From contig QVRM01004004.1 in NCBI GenBank assembly GCA_003439945.1, forward strand, positions 744,001-808,000: a stretch of 64,000 nt of DNA, written 5' to 3'. Positions 24,901 through 35,881 of the stretch are shown piece by piece. The notes under the pieces were generated by a model. The model had not been told where the DNA came from. It searched no databases and saw only the letters and a list, made by a program, of their open reading frames with translations. Each line of letters starts with the position of its first letter. The first letter of the stretch is position 1. The translations under genes and the position numbers were made by a program. The DNA is from Dermanyssus gallinae. Taxonomy: Eukaryota > Arthropoda > Arachnida > Mesostigmata > Dermanyssidae.

Positions 24901-25800
24901 GCAAAGACACATACATTTGAAAATTGACACATCTTTCTAATATCAGAGACATTCGAGTCATCAGTGGATGTCATGAGTTAAACAGAGAAATAAGGGGCTG
25001 AGCTGAATGGGTCTGGCCATTGAGTGGCTCGCGGCGCTGTCGAGCAAAGCAGGAAGCAATGCCTAGTTACGGTGCGAATGAAGAGAGTGGCCTGAAAGTA
25101 ACGAGTCGCTCGAATTATATTGTAACTACTTGTACTCATAGTCTGTTAATTATAATACATATCAAATTCGTACAGCTGATACCACTATTACTATTATGAT
25201 GTTTGTAAATTACCACTTCGATTCGTGCGTATTAAGATTTGATTTTGTCACGCATTTGTAAGATTTGCGGCGCGCATAATCCTATGAAAAGAATACTACA
25301 ATAGAAACGGCATTTACACTTTGCTATTATTGCCATCTAATATGATGTTTCTCACGTTCATCTTTTCTGAATAGATAATCTGTGCAGCCAGAGAGTGATT
25401 GCGTCCCGAGATTTTCCACGACAAAGCAAATGCTTTAGACGGACTATGGAGAGGTAGCTCGAGTCGTCACAGAGTTCCCCGGTATGTCAGCACACGTTAT
25501 ATTAATAATATTACTCTAGAAGGTTTCAAATAGATATCACTTTGCTTCCGGCTGAAGTAAACAGATGTTGACTTTACAGCGCACAAGTTACTATTTTAAC
25601 TCGCATCTAATTTATTAGTTAGAGTTTAACTGGACAATGGTAGGTAAGCCGTTACAATACGTGCGTACAAAGTCGTCGATCTTCCAGTGAAGAAACTCGT
25701 CGTCTTCCATAGTAGGCGGCGCGTGACACGGCGCAGCATAGCTAAAGACACCTGCAGGCAGCCACAGACCCAAGAGCGTCACGGAAACGACCACGTTCAT
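21697..25800 (-). CDS. Secreted lipocalin-like protein, four coding exons, 201 residues
   Basis: The exons on the minus strand are 25800-25661, 24697-24569, 22488-22260 and 21804-21697. The total is 606 bp, which is 201 codons plus a TAA. Splice phases agree at every join. Donors include CAG|GTACGTGAG and AAG|GTACGC, acceptors include TTCTATTAG| and TGGTTGCAG|. The exon 1 donor (CAC|GTATTG) is the weakest call. Residues 1-22 form a signal peptide (MNVVVSVTLLGLWLPAGVFSYA). The second half looks like a lipocalin: a Trp-containing strand (residue 113), then EWVVGFKPDTLLVMVKC (135-151), then a helix and a C-terminal Cys (197). In known lipocalins a Cys of that kind pairs within the barrel. The usual GxW motif near the N-terminus is not seen. 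Lipocalins bind small hydrophobic ligands outside the cell; the ligand here is unknown. The family call is moderate, the gene itself is strong. Confidence 0.7.
21893..21979. repeat. (TA)n microsatellite in intron 3
   Basis: TA run of about 85 bp with one phase slip. Confidence 0.95.
22260..22488 (-). other. Coding exon 3 of the lipocalin-like gene
   Basis: 229 bp. It supplies the beta-strand-rich core with VDWRVTLVRT and EWVVGFKPDTLLVMVKC. It has GC-rich third positions compared with the flanking intron. It ends AAG|GTACGC in phase 0. Confidence 0.8.
22731..22776. repeat. Perfect hairpin, 17-bp stem
   Basis: Arms 22731-22747 and 22760-22776 are exact inverted copies (AAAAAGACATATACCAA) around a 12-base loop. 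It lies in intron 2 of the lipocalin-like gene. Confidence 0.9.
22997..23972. mobile_element. Diverged fold-back element, nested, in intron 2
   Basis: The left part (from about 22997: TTATTTTAAGG...AGAACTCGG...GGCGGAAACGTCTTG...AGGAGTGAG) reappears in reverse complement at the right end, up to about 23972. The arms extend for several hundred bases. A second copy of the arm start lies inside (about 23332-23392). It is followed by sequence that repeats 23625-23660 directly and 23202-23246 in inverse. Phrases such as CCAATGGAA, GTCTTG and GGAGTGAG are shared with the fold-back elements at 27.1, 31.1 and 32.7 kb. No coding capacity is seen. Confidence 0.7.
24569..24697 (-). other. Coding exon 2 of the lipocalin-like gene
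   Basis: 129 bp, entering with one base and leaving two. It holds three cysteines (residues 55, 63, 86). The acceptor ends TTTTTCCAATTCTATTAG and the donor is CAG|GTACGTGAG, both strong. Confidence 0.75.
25661..25800 (-). other. Coding exon 1 of the lipocalin-like gene
   Basis: It begins at the ATG at 25800-25798. The upstream in-frame codon sometimes taken as a start is TTG, so the ATG is preferred. It encodes the signal peptide and an acidic segment (TMEDDEFLHWKIDDFVR). It leaves two bases for the next codon. A 5' non-coding exon cannot be excluded, because AG-ending pyrimidine-poor sequence precedes the ATG. Confidence 0.65.
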
Positions 25801-25827
25801 TGCGTCTGTTGTTTCTAAAATTGCCAA

Positions 25828-27000
25828 CGTTTTTTTTGTTTAATTAGCAATTACAGTCACCTGCAAGAGTTCAGCAGCGCACGCAAAAATGTATCTTTCG
25901 TGTTAACCTGACCTATTTATTTTTATTTTTTTTAATTTTATGTGTCTTTGATCAGAGCCAGTACTGTAATGGATGGAAACACTTGTCGGTCGGAACGGTT
26001 CAAGTCGATGGCGCACAGATCCGATGATGTGAATTGTTGGTGAATAGCTTTACATGGTGTATGGTAAAAACGTTAGGCATTTGCAGTTTGGACAATCTGT
26101 TGCATGTCTAGTATTGATTGCATTTCTATTATTGCATGCATATCAAGTTTATAAAAGCTTTAATTTGGCAATAGCATATACATTTACTTTCTGTGGCCTA
26201 ACTCTCATTTTTTTTTTTGAGTTTACAAAGCATGTTAAGTACTCCCTGTCACACTCCAAAATAAGTAGTACGTCCAATGGTCCAAGCCCTCGGCCGGACT
26301 CGAGCAACTGCACAAAACCTAAACGACAAAACTAGGCGGCATTTAGATTTTCGTTCGGTTGTCAGTAGAGACCTACAATTCCAAGACAGACCAACAATTT
26401 GGTATTTACGTCAAAACATTTATTGGTAAGCTAGTCTATAATACAAATTCGATATACTCAACCCATATTATAATGACGGTGGCTTAGTGAATCTACCTAT
26501 GTCTAGCGTAGCACCAACATAAAAATGTACTTAGTAATATCATTTGTTAGGCGTCAGTTTTCTAATGACGGTATCGTGCTTCGATAGTGACCTTGTTGGT
26601 CAGCTACTTGTATTAAAACTACCTCCGTCTGTTTAACCATTAGTAGAATACAGTGCACGTAGTCTTATTTTTGTGGGAGTAATAACGTGTCCGTCGAGGA
26701 ATAACAAGAGCATCAGCATCAACGACAGCAATATTAAAAACATTAGAATAGAAACAACAGCAGAGACAACAGCGTATTCAGTGTGATGATAAATGCTACA
26801 TGCCGTTGAACACCGTATTAGCCGGATGAATCGAACGATAAACTGGACAATCAGATAAACTGTGTTTAATTACGAAACGATTAGCAAGGGATTAAGAGTA
26901 AAATTGCTACCACAATACTGTGTATCGGCAACCGTCTTGACGGACCAACGATGCGGCTTGTGCTCTTTTATATTAGTTTTACACACAGAAATGTAAAGCT
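25828..27000. other. No gene recognised upstream of the lipocalin-like gene
   Basis: AT-rich DNA. A plus-strand frame at 26054-26335 (GTG start) reads as one hydrophobic stretch with a poly-Phe run. It lacks recognisable features and is probably spurious. A promoter for the minus-strand gene should lie here but no confident core element was found. Confidence 0.35.
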
Positions 27001-27007
27001 TCGTTGC

Positions 27008-27009
<2 letters not shown>

Positions 27010-27039
<30 letters not shown>
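27010..27039. repeat. (TA)n microsatellite
   Basis: Short TA run. Confidence 0.95.
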
Positions 27040-27044
<5 letters not shown>

Positions 27045-27116
27045 GCACGTTCTTGGGAGACAATTGTCGCTCCATTTATATTCTTAATTAAATTTAAACT
27101 ATGTATATATACATAT

Positions 27117-28052
27117 AAAGCCTTAGAAAAATCTGGAACTTGATACTAAAAATTGTAGAGCTCAATTAAGCAATTTTTTTCCAATGGAACATGGTCTCTG
27201 AGCAGTCATGTTTCGGAGTGAGAGTGAAATTTCCACAATTTGTGACACTGGTGCTTTTGCCCGACATAGGAGCATAAAATGTGCCACTGCAAGACAACCA
27301 GTCTTCCTATACAGAAATTCGTTCATGAAGAAAGTTCTGCATTTTCTGAAGAACATGTAGCGCTGGCCAGAAGATCAGACATTGTCGTTTATAAAAGAAT
27401 TCGCAAAAAATCAGTTATTTTATTGGCCTTCACGCCCAATGCCTTAAAATCATCAAAACCATAATCCCACGACCATTAACTCAAGCCACAAAAAGCTCTT
27501 AAAACTATCACGTTGATGACGACCATTTGAGTACCAAATTCATGGCAATGCGAGCCGGAATTGCGGAATACTCGAGATTGAGTTCATGTACAAATAACCA
27601 TATTAAATCACTCTAGGTCTTAGTTGCTCCGCAACCACGGCTCGCATTGCCATATATTTAGTATCAAAAGTACCGTCAGGCATTTGCCTGAATGTGTTAG
27701 TTTTGAGCGCTGTGAATATTTGTGGGATTATGATTTTGAGGTATTGGGCGTGAAGGCTAATAAAATAACTCAATTTTTGCTCTTATATAGTTCTTCAGAA
27801 AATGATATATGTTCTTCAGAAAAAGCATTCTTCTCACGAGCACGACCGTTTCTGTATCGGAGGACTGGTTGTCTAGCAATGTCACATTTTATGCTTCTAT
27901 GTCGGGCAACAACACCAGTGTCACAAATTGTATTTTTTATCTCACTCCGAAACAAGACTTCTCAGAGACTATGTTCCATTGGAAAAAAATATTTGCTTTA
28001 ACGAGCTCTACAAAGCTTATTATCGATTTTAATAAATGTTTGTGACACCTTG
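27117..28052. mobile_element. Fold-back element, copy 3 (decayed)
   Basis: The left arm contains GTAGAGCTC, CCAATGGAACATGGTCTCTGA, GTTTCGGAGTGAGAGTGAAAT and TTGTGACACTGGTG. The same sequences occur in reverse complement at the right end, about 27890-28052. The arms are several hundred bases long and imperfect. The right terminus reads CAAGGTGTCACA inward, a decayed form of the CAGGGTGT ends of the copies at 31140 and 32737. No transposase is encoded. The left boundary is approximate. Confidence 0.75.
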
Positions 28053-28798
28053 TACATATACGTGTAAGTGTATATATATATAAACTTTAGGGTCTAAAAA
28101 TGTTTATATACATCCTTTGTACTGCCGAAACGCATCTAGCTTTCACCCTTGCTGGTACCTTTGGCTAAAGAAATACAAGTCTAGTTAGAAGAGTATGCGC
28201 CAGATCGCGGGTTTAACGTTGGGCCCCACCGCCGCTGCCAACATTGGTATTGTGACACACCAATAATTTCTCATCAGGTTGTTCACCTTGTCGATGAGTT
28301 CCGCCGTGATTACAGTGTTTGTCTAGCCTGGGGCATCACTCAAGTACTCTTGGCCTTTTCGTAAACGGGCACTCAACCTTCTTACTTATTCTTATCGGGT
28401 GCACAGTCTCTCCCGTTAACGGCCACCATCCGGCGACGAATATCGGTCGGTTGAACACCTTCCGCAGTTAAAAATCTGTTAAGGCTATCCAGTGCGGGAC
28501 AAACTCAGAGATAGATTATCCTCATGAGCTTTACCCGTTAATATTTGGGACGCTAGAAACTCCTGGCTCTTTTGCACATTGGCTAATCGAGTGTGTTGGC
28601 AATGTACTTAGTCTTTCGATCGGGAACTTAGGACCATATACCATTTTTGCGTCAAAGGCTGTTACTTGACATACAACGAGGGAGTGCGGTTTCTGTTGGG
28701 GTTATGGAATTGGACCCAGCCCAAGGTTAGACAATTGACATATCCACGCTCGCCCGGAGACAATTGTTAGCTACGAAGTGTTGTTATTAAAAGAAAGA

Positions 28799-28826
<28 letters not shown>
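28799..28826. repeat. (TA)n microsatellite
   Basis: Pure TA run. Confidence 0.95.
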
Positions 28827-28830
<4 letters not shown>

Positions 28831-29168
28831 GTAAGACAAAAGCTATTGTAGGAACTAGTTTCCTTTAACCCGCCACAGTCAGCGCCGCTGTTAGTTGGGC
28901 GTTTTCCTACGTGCCACCAAATGCGCACATTCCTCTGCGCGACACCATCGCGCTGAGAGACACTGATGGCGCGGCGATTGCAGCACGTAGTCATAAATAG
29001 CCAAGATCTACGCAACGACGACAACAACGATGGCAGTAAGAATAAAATTAACAGCCAGAACTACTATCATCATAGCACCATTAATGAGTGCAGGTTGGCG
29101 ATAAGACGTTTTGACAACTAGCCCCCTTCATGAATGGTCGTTTATTGTTTGAATATAAGTTTATATAA

Positions 29169-29287
<119 letters not shown>

Positions 29288-30178
29288 GGGCGTCAAGAGT
29301 CGTTTGAGGATTTTAAACAATTTCACATAAAATACAATGTAGGCTAGGTACGGTCAAAATTCGAGTTTCATTAGGAAGTATCTTGCATGCCGTTATGTTT
29401 TTCGGCATTGTCTATACAAAATACACCATCTTTAATGTTTGCCATAAGGGCCACCTTTTCAGTGCAAAGGCAAAATTTGAAACAAACCCTCGAGTGACTC
29501 TTGCCGCACCCTATATACACGTTTATAGATATAAGACAGCGCGCGAAGCTCTAGTCTCTCTTAATGGAAAAGTAGACGACGTCCGGCGACTGTCCGTCCC
29601 AAAGGCAGTCGCACTCTTCTATCTCAAGAGATTGTTCCAAGGCTGATGTATAAACTTGACAGAGTATTGGAACACCTCACTCGGGCAAACTTTGGTTTGC
29701 TTAAAATGAGTTTCACAACGTACATGGAACGAGTACTTTTCTTGTCAATGCGGGTAAGGAACTGGTTTATGCTTTTCTTATTAGGTGGTGCCACGGTTGT
29801 TAAGATAATTCCACGGAGGCTGAAGATACCGCATACAGTACCACTTCGGAAATTTTGTCACGGAATGGGAAAATAAAGCTAAACAAGTTCGACGGAAGAC
29901 TGGAGACCTGGATTTTTTATAGCCTTTTGTATGTGAAAATCGCCACGTCCATACCACATACATCGTTCATGACTATCATAACCTTGTCTGTTTGAATGCG
30001 AACTTCCACGAAGAGCACACAGAGCGTAATTGTCGACTGAGCTCTCAAACGTGTACGAAGTATCATGCGTCTGCCTGCCTAGCTCTTACGAAGAGATCGC
30101 CGCACGGTCTCTCTCGAATGACAACAGTACAAGCAGCAATGCTATATGCATAATCAATATCAGTGAAATTATTAAAAT
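29288..30178. other. No gene recognised
   Basis: Plus-strand frames at 29383-29876 read as ordinary-looking protein in two successive frames but match nothing I recognise. There is no support from splice sites. They could be a decayed repeat. Confidence 0.3.
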
Positions 30179-30181
30179 TAT

Positions 30182-30278
<97 letters not shown>

Positions 30279-30290
30279 ATATGTATACAT
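30179..30290. repeat. (TA)n microsatellite
   Basis: TA run of more than 100 bp, followed by (GA)n at about 30305-30321. Confidence 0.95.
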
Positions 30291-30321
30291 ATATAAATAT
30301 ATATAAGAGAGAGAGAGAGAG

Positions 30322-31095
30322 TTAGAGTACGTACTCATAGTTGATCTGCCGACGCCCTGGTGATTTTGGCTGTTTCGTCCGTAAGCTGCTCGTAGTCGAA
30401 TGAGAAGTAAGGCGGAATCGAGTGGCCGTTTGCTTGCCTTGCAAGCCTATTTATCAGTTTTATCGGCAGAAAAGAACAATAGCTGTCCGTGCGTTTACCT
30501 GTCGGTTGTCAAGGTCATCAATCAATCAATCGATCATTAAGCTCGTTGGCATCACAGTAACAACGTCAACAACAACAGCAGCAGCTGCTGTTGCGTTAAG
30601 GACCAGACGGTTGTAGTCGGAAACACGTCGGCTGTAGATAAACCACTGTCCAACTGGGACCTGGATAAGGCCAGGAGGTCAATCTGCCATATCAGTGAGT
30701 AAGTCAGCGTCGGTCGATTGTCGAGTCGATTGTCGCTACCACTCCCGACACCATCGAGAACAACAACAAAAAAACGCAGCAGCAGCAGCAGTAGCAATAA
30801 CAACAACAACAAGAACGACGCCGATGTTGATGATGATAAACATGGAAAGGGTACATCGATATAAGCGGCGACGACGACCATATGAAGTCTGCTTAGTATC
30901 GATACTATGATACAAATAACAATGAGATAGTGTGTGTAAGACAAATAGTGGAGAAAGGTGGCCGAGAAAGGGTGAGACGCAAAAGAGGAGGAGGAAATGA
31001 TAAGGTAGGGCAAATATTTAGTTATTACTGGGGAAACAGTGCCAGAGATAGACAGTTGAAAACCTCGTTGAAATGGGAATGGCCGGAATTTAGCA

Positions 31096-31099
<4 letters not shown>
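30322..31099. other. Non-coding region with CAA/CAG repeats
   Basis: (AAC)n and (CAG)n-like clusters at about 30560-30600 and 30755-30815. Poly-Leu and poly-Ala frames are products of these repeats. Confidence 0.5.

Positions 31100-31139
<40 letters not shown>
31100..31139. repeat. (TA)n microsatellite at fold-back left end
   Basis: TA run directly abutting the terminal CAGGGTGT. Confidence 0.95.
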
Positions 31140-31142
<3 letters not shown>

Positions 31143-32193
31143 GGTGTTTCAGGAATATTTGAAGCGCGATATGTGAAATTGTAGAGCTCGTTAAAACAGA
31201 TGATTTTTTACAATGAAACATAGTCTCTGAGAAGTCTTGTTTCGGAGTGAGAGTGAAATTACTGCAATTTGTGACACTGGTGTTTTTGCTCGACATAGGA
31301 GCACAACATGTGCAATGGCGAGGCAACTAGTCCCTCTATACAGAAACTAAGCATACCGTCGTGTTTGTGAGAAAATTCTGTTTCTTCTGAAGGGCATATA
31401 AAGCCGCCCAGAAGATGCGACATGGTCGCTTAGAAGAGAATTCGCCAAAAATGAAGTAGTTTATTAGCTTTCACGCCAAATACCTCAAAATCATTACCCT
31501 ACGCCCACACAGCGCTTAAAACTAATACATTCAGGCAAACGCGCGTTTCATGGTCATTTTGGTACCAAATCTATGTCAATGCGAGCTGTGGTTGCGGCGT
31601 GATGACGATTTTCGGCGAACATGTCGAGATTAAGTGCATAAAAAATGACGCGCTGCGGCTGTCGCGCGACACGTCGGCGGTAGTGAACGTCGCCACACAG
31701 TCATTTTACATGCACTTAATCTGGACAGGTCCTCCGAAAAATCGTAATTACTCCGCAACCACAGCTCGCATTGACATAGATTTGGTACCAAAATGATCGT
31801 CATGAATGTGTTAGTTTTGAGCGCTGGGTGGTCGTAGGGTAATGCTTTTGAGGTATTTGGCGTAAAACTAATAAAGAACTTCATTTTTTGCGAATTCTCT
31901 TCTAAGCGACCATGCCGCATCTTCCGACCGGCTTATATGTTCTTCAGAAGAAGTAGAATTTTCTCTCGAATACGACGGTGTGCTTAGTTTCTGTATAGAA
32001 GGACTAGTTGCCTTGCCATTGCACATTTTGTGCTCCTATGTCGGGCAAAAACACCAGTGTCACATATTGTAGTAATATCACTCTCACTCCGAAACAAGAC
32101 TTCTCAGAGACTATGTTCCATTGGAAAAAACATCTGTTTTAACGAGCTCTACAATTCTATATATCGCGCTTCAAATATTCCTGAAACACCCTG
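31140..32193. mobile_element. Fold-back element, copy 1, 1054 bp
   Basis: The ends are CAGGGTGTTTCAGGAATATT and its inverse at 32193, flanked by TA. The whole element is nearly a single palindrome. The left arm (about 31140-31655) and the right arm (about 31700-32193) match over about 500 bp, with a short GC-rich loop between. Landmarks present in both arms are GTAGAGCTCGTT, GTCTCTGAGAAGTCTTGTTTC, TGACACTGGTG, AAAAATCGT and ATTGACATAGATTTGGTACCAAAAT. There is no coding capacity. CAGGGTGT ends with TA flanks point to the Tc1/mariner superfamily as the mobilising source (inference). Confidence 0.88.
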
Positions 32194-32473
32194 TATATAT
32201 GTAAGTGGCCTCGGCTGAGGTAGCGTAGTTAGATGTGTACCTCGCCAGGGAGCTTTGGGATGGAATAACATGCACTAGCCGACACGTGTACACAAGGTAC
32301 ATTGTGCATGGCTATCATCACTTGGTGTGTTCGACTCAAGTATTTCATCAAATTGGCGATCAATGTCGTTGCCGGTTCTGCTCGCAGATAGGCGCTAAAT
32401 ACCGCGCAGCGAGCTGCCAGACGCAACGGCGGTCTTTGCACTTTCTTGCCCGGTGGGACGGTCGCTGAAGTGT
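32194..32473. other. Spacer between two fold-back elements, unclassified
   Basis: About 280 bp of higher GC than its surroundings. A TAGCGTAGTTAGATG near 32221 faintly resembles a tRNA A box, but no B box was found. It shares about 25 bp (TCCCACCGGG.AGAAA.TGCAA on the minus strand) with sequence near 47090-47115. Possibly a repeat of its own. Confidence 0.3.
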
Positions 32474-32530
32474 TCAAATTGTATATAATGATGACTGCAT
32501 TGTAATTATGTACCACCTTGAAATGCAATA

Positions 32531-32589
<59 letters not shown>

Positions 32590-32645
32590 CATTTCAAATT
32601 GTATATAATGATGACTGCATTGTAATTATGTACCACCTTGAAATG

Positions 32646-32736
<91 letters not shown>
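32474..32736. repeat. 120-bp tandem duplication of a unique segment plus (TA)n
   Basis: A 55-base segment (TCAAATTGTATATAATGATG...ACCACCTTGAAATGCAATA) occurs at 32474-32528 and again, apparently identical, exactly 120 bases later at 32594-32648. Each copy is followed by a long (TA)n with a few CA interruptions. The identity suggests a recent unequal exchange or slippage anchored in the TA tract. Confidence 0.92.
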
Positions 32737-32739
<3 letters not shown>

Positions 32740-33608
32740 GGTGTGACAGAAAAATTTGAAGAGCGATATACAGAATTGTAGAGCTCGTTAAAGCAAATGT
32801 TTGTTCCAATGGAACATGGTCTCTGAGAAGTCTTGTTTTGGAGTGAGAGTGAAATTACTACAATTTGTAACACTGGTGTTTTTGCCCAACATAGGAGCAC
32901 AAAATGTGCTGTTGCGAGACAACCAGTCCTCCTAGACAGAAACTAAGCACACCTTCGTGTTCGTGATAAAATTATGCTCCATCTGAAGAATATGCAAGGC
33001 CGGTCAGAAGACGCGACATGGTCGTTTAGAAGAGAATCCGCCAAAAATGTAGTTCTTTATTAGCGTTCACGCCAAATACTTCAGAATCATTACCCTACAA
33101 TCACCCCTAGCGCTCAAAACGGACATATTCATGCACTTAATCTGGACATGCCCTCCGAAAAATCGTAATTACTCCGCAACCACAGCTCGCATTGCCATAA
33201 GTTTGGTACCAAAATAATCACCATGAATTGCGCATTTGCTGAATATGTCATTTGAGCGCGGAGAGTGGTTGTAGGGTTATGATTCTGAAGTATTTGGCGT
33301 GAACGCTAATAAATAACTACATTTTTGGCGAATTCTCTTCTAAGCAACCATGTCGCGTCTTCTGACCGGCCTTGCATATTCTTCAGATGGAGCAGAATTT
33401 TATTACGAACACGAAGGTGTGCTTAGTTTCTCGCAACAGCACATTTTGTGCTCCTATGTTGGGCAAAAACACCAGTGTTACAAATTGTAGTAATTTCACT
33501 CTCACTCCAAAACAAGACTTCTCAGAGACCATGTTCCATTGGAAAAAACATTTGCTTTAACGAGCTCTACAATTCTGTATATCGCTCTTCAAATGTTTCT
33601 GTCACACC

Positions 33609-33611
<3 letters not shown>
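32737..33611. mobile_element. Fold-back element, copy 2, 875 bp
   Basis: Ends are CAGGGTGTGACAGAAA and its inverse, flanked by TA. Both arms carry GTAGAGCTCGTTAAAGCAAA, TTCCAATGGAACATGGTCTC, TTTTGGAGTGAGAGTGAAAT and TTGTAACACTGGTG. The centre holds CTCCGAAAAATCGTAATTAC next to a palindromic region. It is the same family as 31140-32193 but differs in the terminal bases after CAGGGTGT, so it is not a fresh duplicate. No coding capacity. Confidence 0.87.

Positions 33612-33639
<28 letters not shown>
33612..33639. repeat. (TA)n microsatellite between fold-back and LINE
   Basis: TA run joining the right end of the fold-back element to the 5'-truncated non-LTR element. Confidence 0.95.
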
Positions 33640-33643
<4 letters not shown>

Positions 33644-35387
33644 TACAAGCAGCTGAGAGAACCAAACAAGGTAAAGCGCCAGGGCCTGACGGCATTCCTC
33701 CAATGGCTGTGAAAGCTCTGTTCGAGGAGTTCCCTGAGATTGTAGCAAAGGTGACGAGTAAGCTTATGAAAGAAGGAAAAATCCCGAAAGCATGGAAAAC
33801 AGCGGAGGTAGTCCTTGTGCCTAAAGGAAATGGCGCCGAAGAAAACGGCCTGTTGTCCGATGCACAATACGGATTTCGAAAAAACAGATCGGTTTTAACG
33901 GCTATTAACAAAGTGGTGACCAAGGCAGAAACGCTGCACAGCTCCACGCCTAACACCCGCAAGTTATACCTTGCAGGCTGCTAGACGTGAAAAATGCTTA
34001 ACAGCCTGCCTTGGAAGGTTATTTTGGATACACTAGTTAAAGGGAAGGTCCCACAATACCTGGTAAGGCTAACCTCGGACTACTTGAAAGATCGTGTCAT
34101 CACTTGTGAGGGTAAGGAGATGCCTATGACGGCGGGTGCCCCACAGGGTTCCATCATCGGGCCACTACTGTGGAACATAGCGTACGACGATGTACTCCGA
34201 CTACGTAACCTCCCTGTCGGAGTTGAGCTTTTGGCATACGCAGACGACTTGGCTGTGACGGTGCAGGCTAAGACGACTACGGAGATAGAATTATATGCCA
34301 ACGATGCCCTAAAACTTGTAGAGGAATGGATGAAGGAGGCTGGGTTGGCTCTTGCTCCGGAGAAGAGTGAAGGGATTCTGCTGATAGGAAAGAAGTTAGT
34401 GCGACCCATCAACCTTGTCCTAAATGAGGTCCAGATAAGGATGGTCAATACAATAGCCAAGATCCTTCCTAACATTCATGGGCCAAGTAAAACAGGACGT
34501 AGGAGACTCATTATGTCGGCCGTCGAATCTATAGCGTTGTTTGGAGCACCGGTGTGGTTCACAGCGGCTAAAGAGTCACAAGGGCTAAAACATATGTTAA
34601 GAAGAACACAAAGGACCGCAGCCTTACGGATTACTCAGGCCTATAGGACTGTTAGCACCTCCGCTGCACTTGTCCTTGTTGGCACTCCTCCCTTGGACCT
34701 AAAGGCAAAGGAAAGGCAAAGATTATGGGATAGGGAAGAAAAATCCCAGAAAGCTCTAGTAGGAAAGTCAGAGAGGATGAAAGAGAAGGCACACTAACTG
34801 CATGGCAGAACGAATGGGCTGCCATTCCAGATGGTTCACCGGGTGCGCGCGTGCGTGACCTTATTCCTGACATAAAGAAGTGGTTGAATCGACCCGGAGG
34901 AGAGGTTGATCACAGGTTGACGCAGGTTATAACGGGCCATGGCAACTTTCAGACATATCTGTCAAGGATAGGAAAAGCCTCCTCGGACATATGCGTACTC
35001 TGTGACCTAGGTGTCGTAGACGACGCTGCATATACTCTGTTGGTCTGTCCGGTCTTTGCGCAAGTCAGAATAGAGACTAAAAGAACAGTGCTGGACCGAC
35101 TGAAGTGGGGCGGAGAGCTAAATTGTACGAACCCTCCGGACCTGCCTACTCAGGGAATTGCACAGTTTGTGCAATTCATTTGTGAAGGCACCTCAAACTG
35201 GCATATAGGAGCTGCAGTGGCGCGAGAGGTACTAGTTAGAAAGGGGAACCTGGAGCGCCTCAGGAAAGACAGATTTGCAACAGAAGGGACAGAATACGCC
35301 CGTTCCTTTATAAGAATCTTTATGCAGGTGGAGGAACGCAGTATTATGGCTATAGGGCTAAACCTTGAGAGGTCTTCGGCCAATTGA
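33640..35387 (+). pseudogene. Reverse transcriptase ORF2 relic of the 33.6-kb LINE
   Basis: Reading frames in order: GKAPGPDGIPPMAVKAL, KIPKAWKTAEVVLVPKGNG, then directly GLLSDAQYGFRKNRSVLTAI. About 25 residues present in the 54-kb copy are deleted between the last two. The block with the first catalytic Asp (LLDVKNA) is displaced by compensating small indels near 33970-34000, with stops in the main frame. PQGSIIGPLLWNIAYDD and AYADDLAVTV (YADD at 34237-34248) are intact in a 267-codon frame, 33994-34797. After another frame change, 34851-35387 gives the C-terminal domain with CVLCDLGVVDDAAYTLLVC. In that Cys/His motif Tyr replaces the His. Not functional. Confidence 0.88.
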
Positions 35388-35616
35388 TTCGAAGAACACT
35401 CACCACTCCACCTGTCGGCTCGTAGTACTATTAAAAGGAGAGCCGGGCTGACAGAGAGTGAAGCTTAAGGGGGGAAGTGCGTTTAGTGGGTATGATCTCG
35501 GCGGAATAATGTCCAACCGTCGGGGGTGAGTTCCACACTGCATAGGGTCTGAGTTTCCATCTACTTGCCCTACGCGTTAGTGCCTAAAGCATTTAAATCC
35601 TCCTTCAAAAAAAAAA
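33640..35616 (+). mobile_element. 5'-truncated non-LTR retrotransposon (R1-like), with poly(A)
   Basis: It begins abruptly after a (TA)n tract in the N-terminal part of the RT and ends in an A run at 35607-35616. Everything upstream (ORF1 and endonuclease) is missing, which is typical 5' truncation. The 3' UTR contains GTTTAGTGGGTATG and, about 50 bases later, GTGAGTTCCACACTGC. Related motifs occur in the minus-strand element at 56.3 kb and, in part, in the element ending at 55964. The RT is related to the 52.8-kb element but clearly a separate copy. Confidence 0.88.
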
Positions 35617-35618
35617 CA

Positions 35619-35752
<134 letters not shown>

Positions 35753-35881
35753 TGTTCTTATACATTGTTATACAAAGAAATTATTAAATCTTAGAAAATG
35801 CCTTTGTTGTCTTGGTTGGGAGAGCCCCACCTGCGGCAGTGCACTTGCACCACTTGCTTTACCATTATTTGAAACATTTTT

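Noticed and set aside
25801..25827. Upstream extension of lipocalin-like exon 1 by nine codons
   Set aside because: The first codon is TTG, not ATG. The ATG at 25800 directly begins a proper signal peptide.
26054..26335. Hydrophobic 93-codon plus-strand frame
   Set aside because: Starts at GTG, includes a poly-Phe run from poly-T, and shows no splice or promoter context. Treated as chance.
31630..31920. Frames inside the fold-back elements (31.1-33.6 kb), some of them repeated in two copies
   Set aside because: The same peptides recur because the DNA repeats. They run through palindromic arms in both orientations and have no transposase motif.
32229..32470. Shared gene fragment between 32.2-32.47 kb and 46.85-47.11 kb
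   Set aside because: Only about 25 bases align convincingly. The rest of the two readings does not stay in register.
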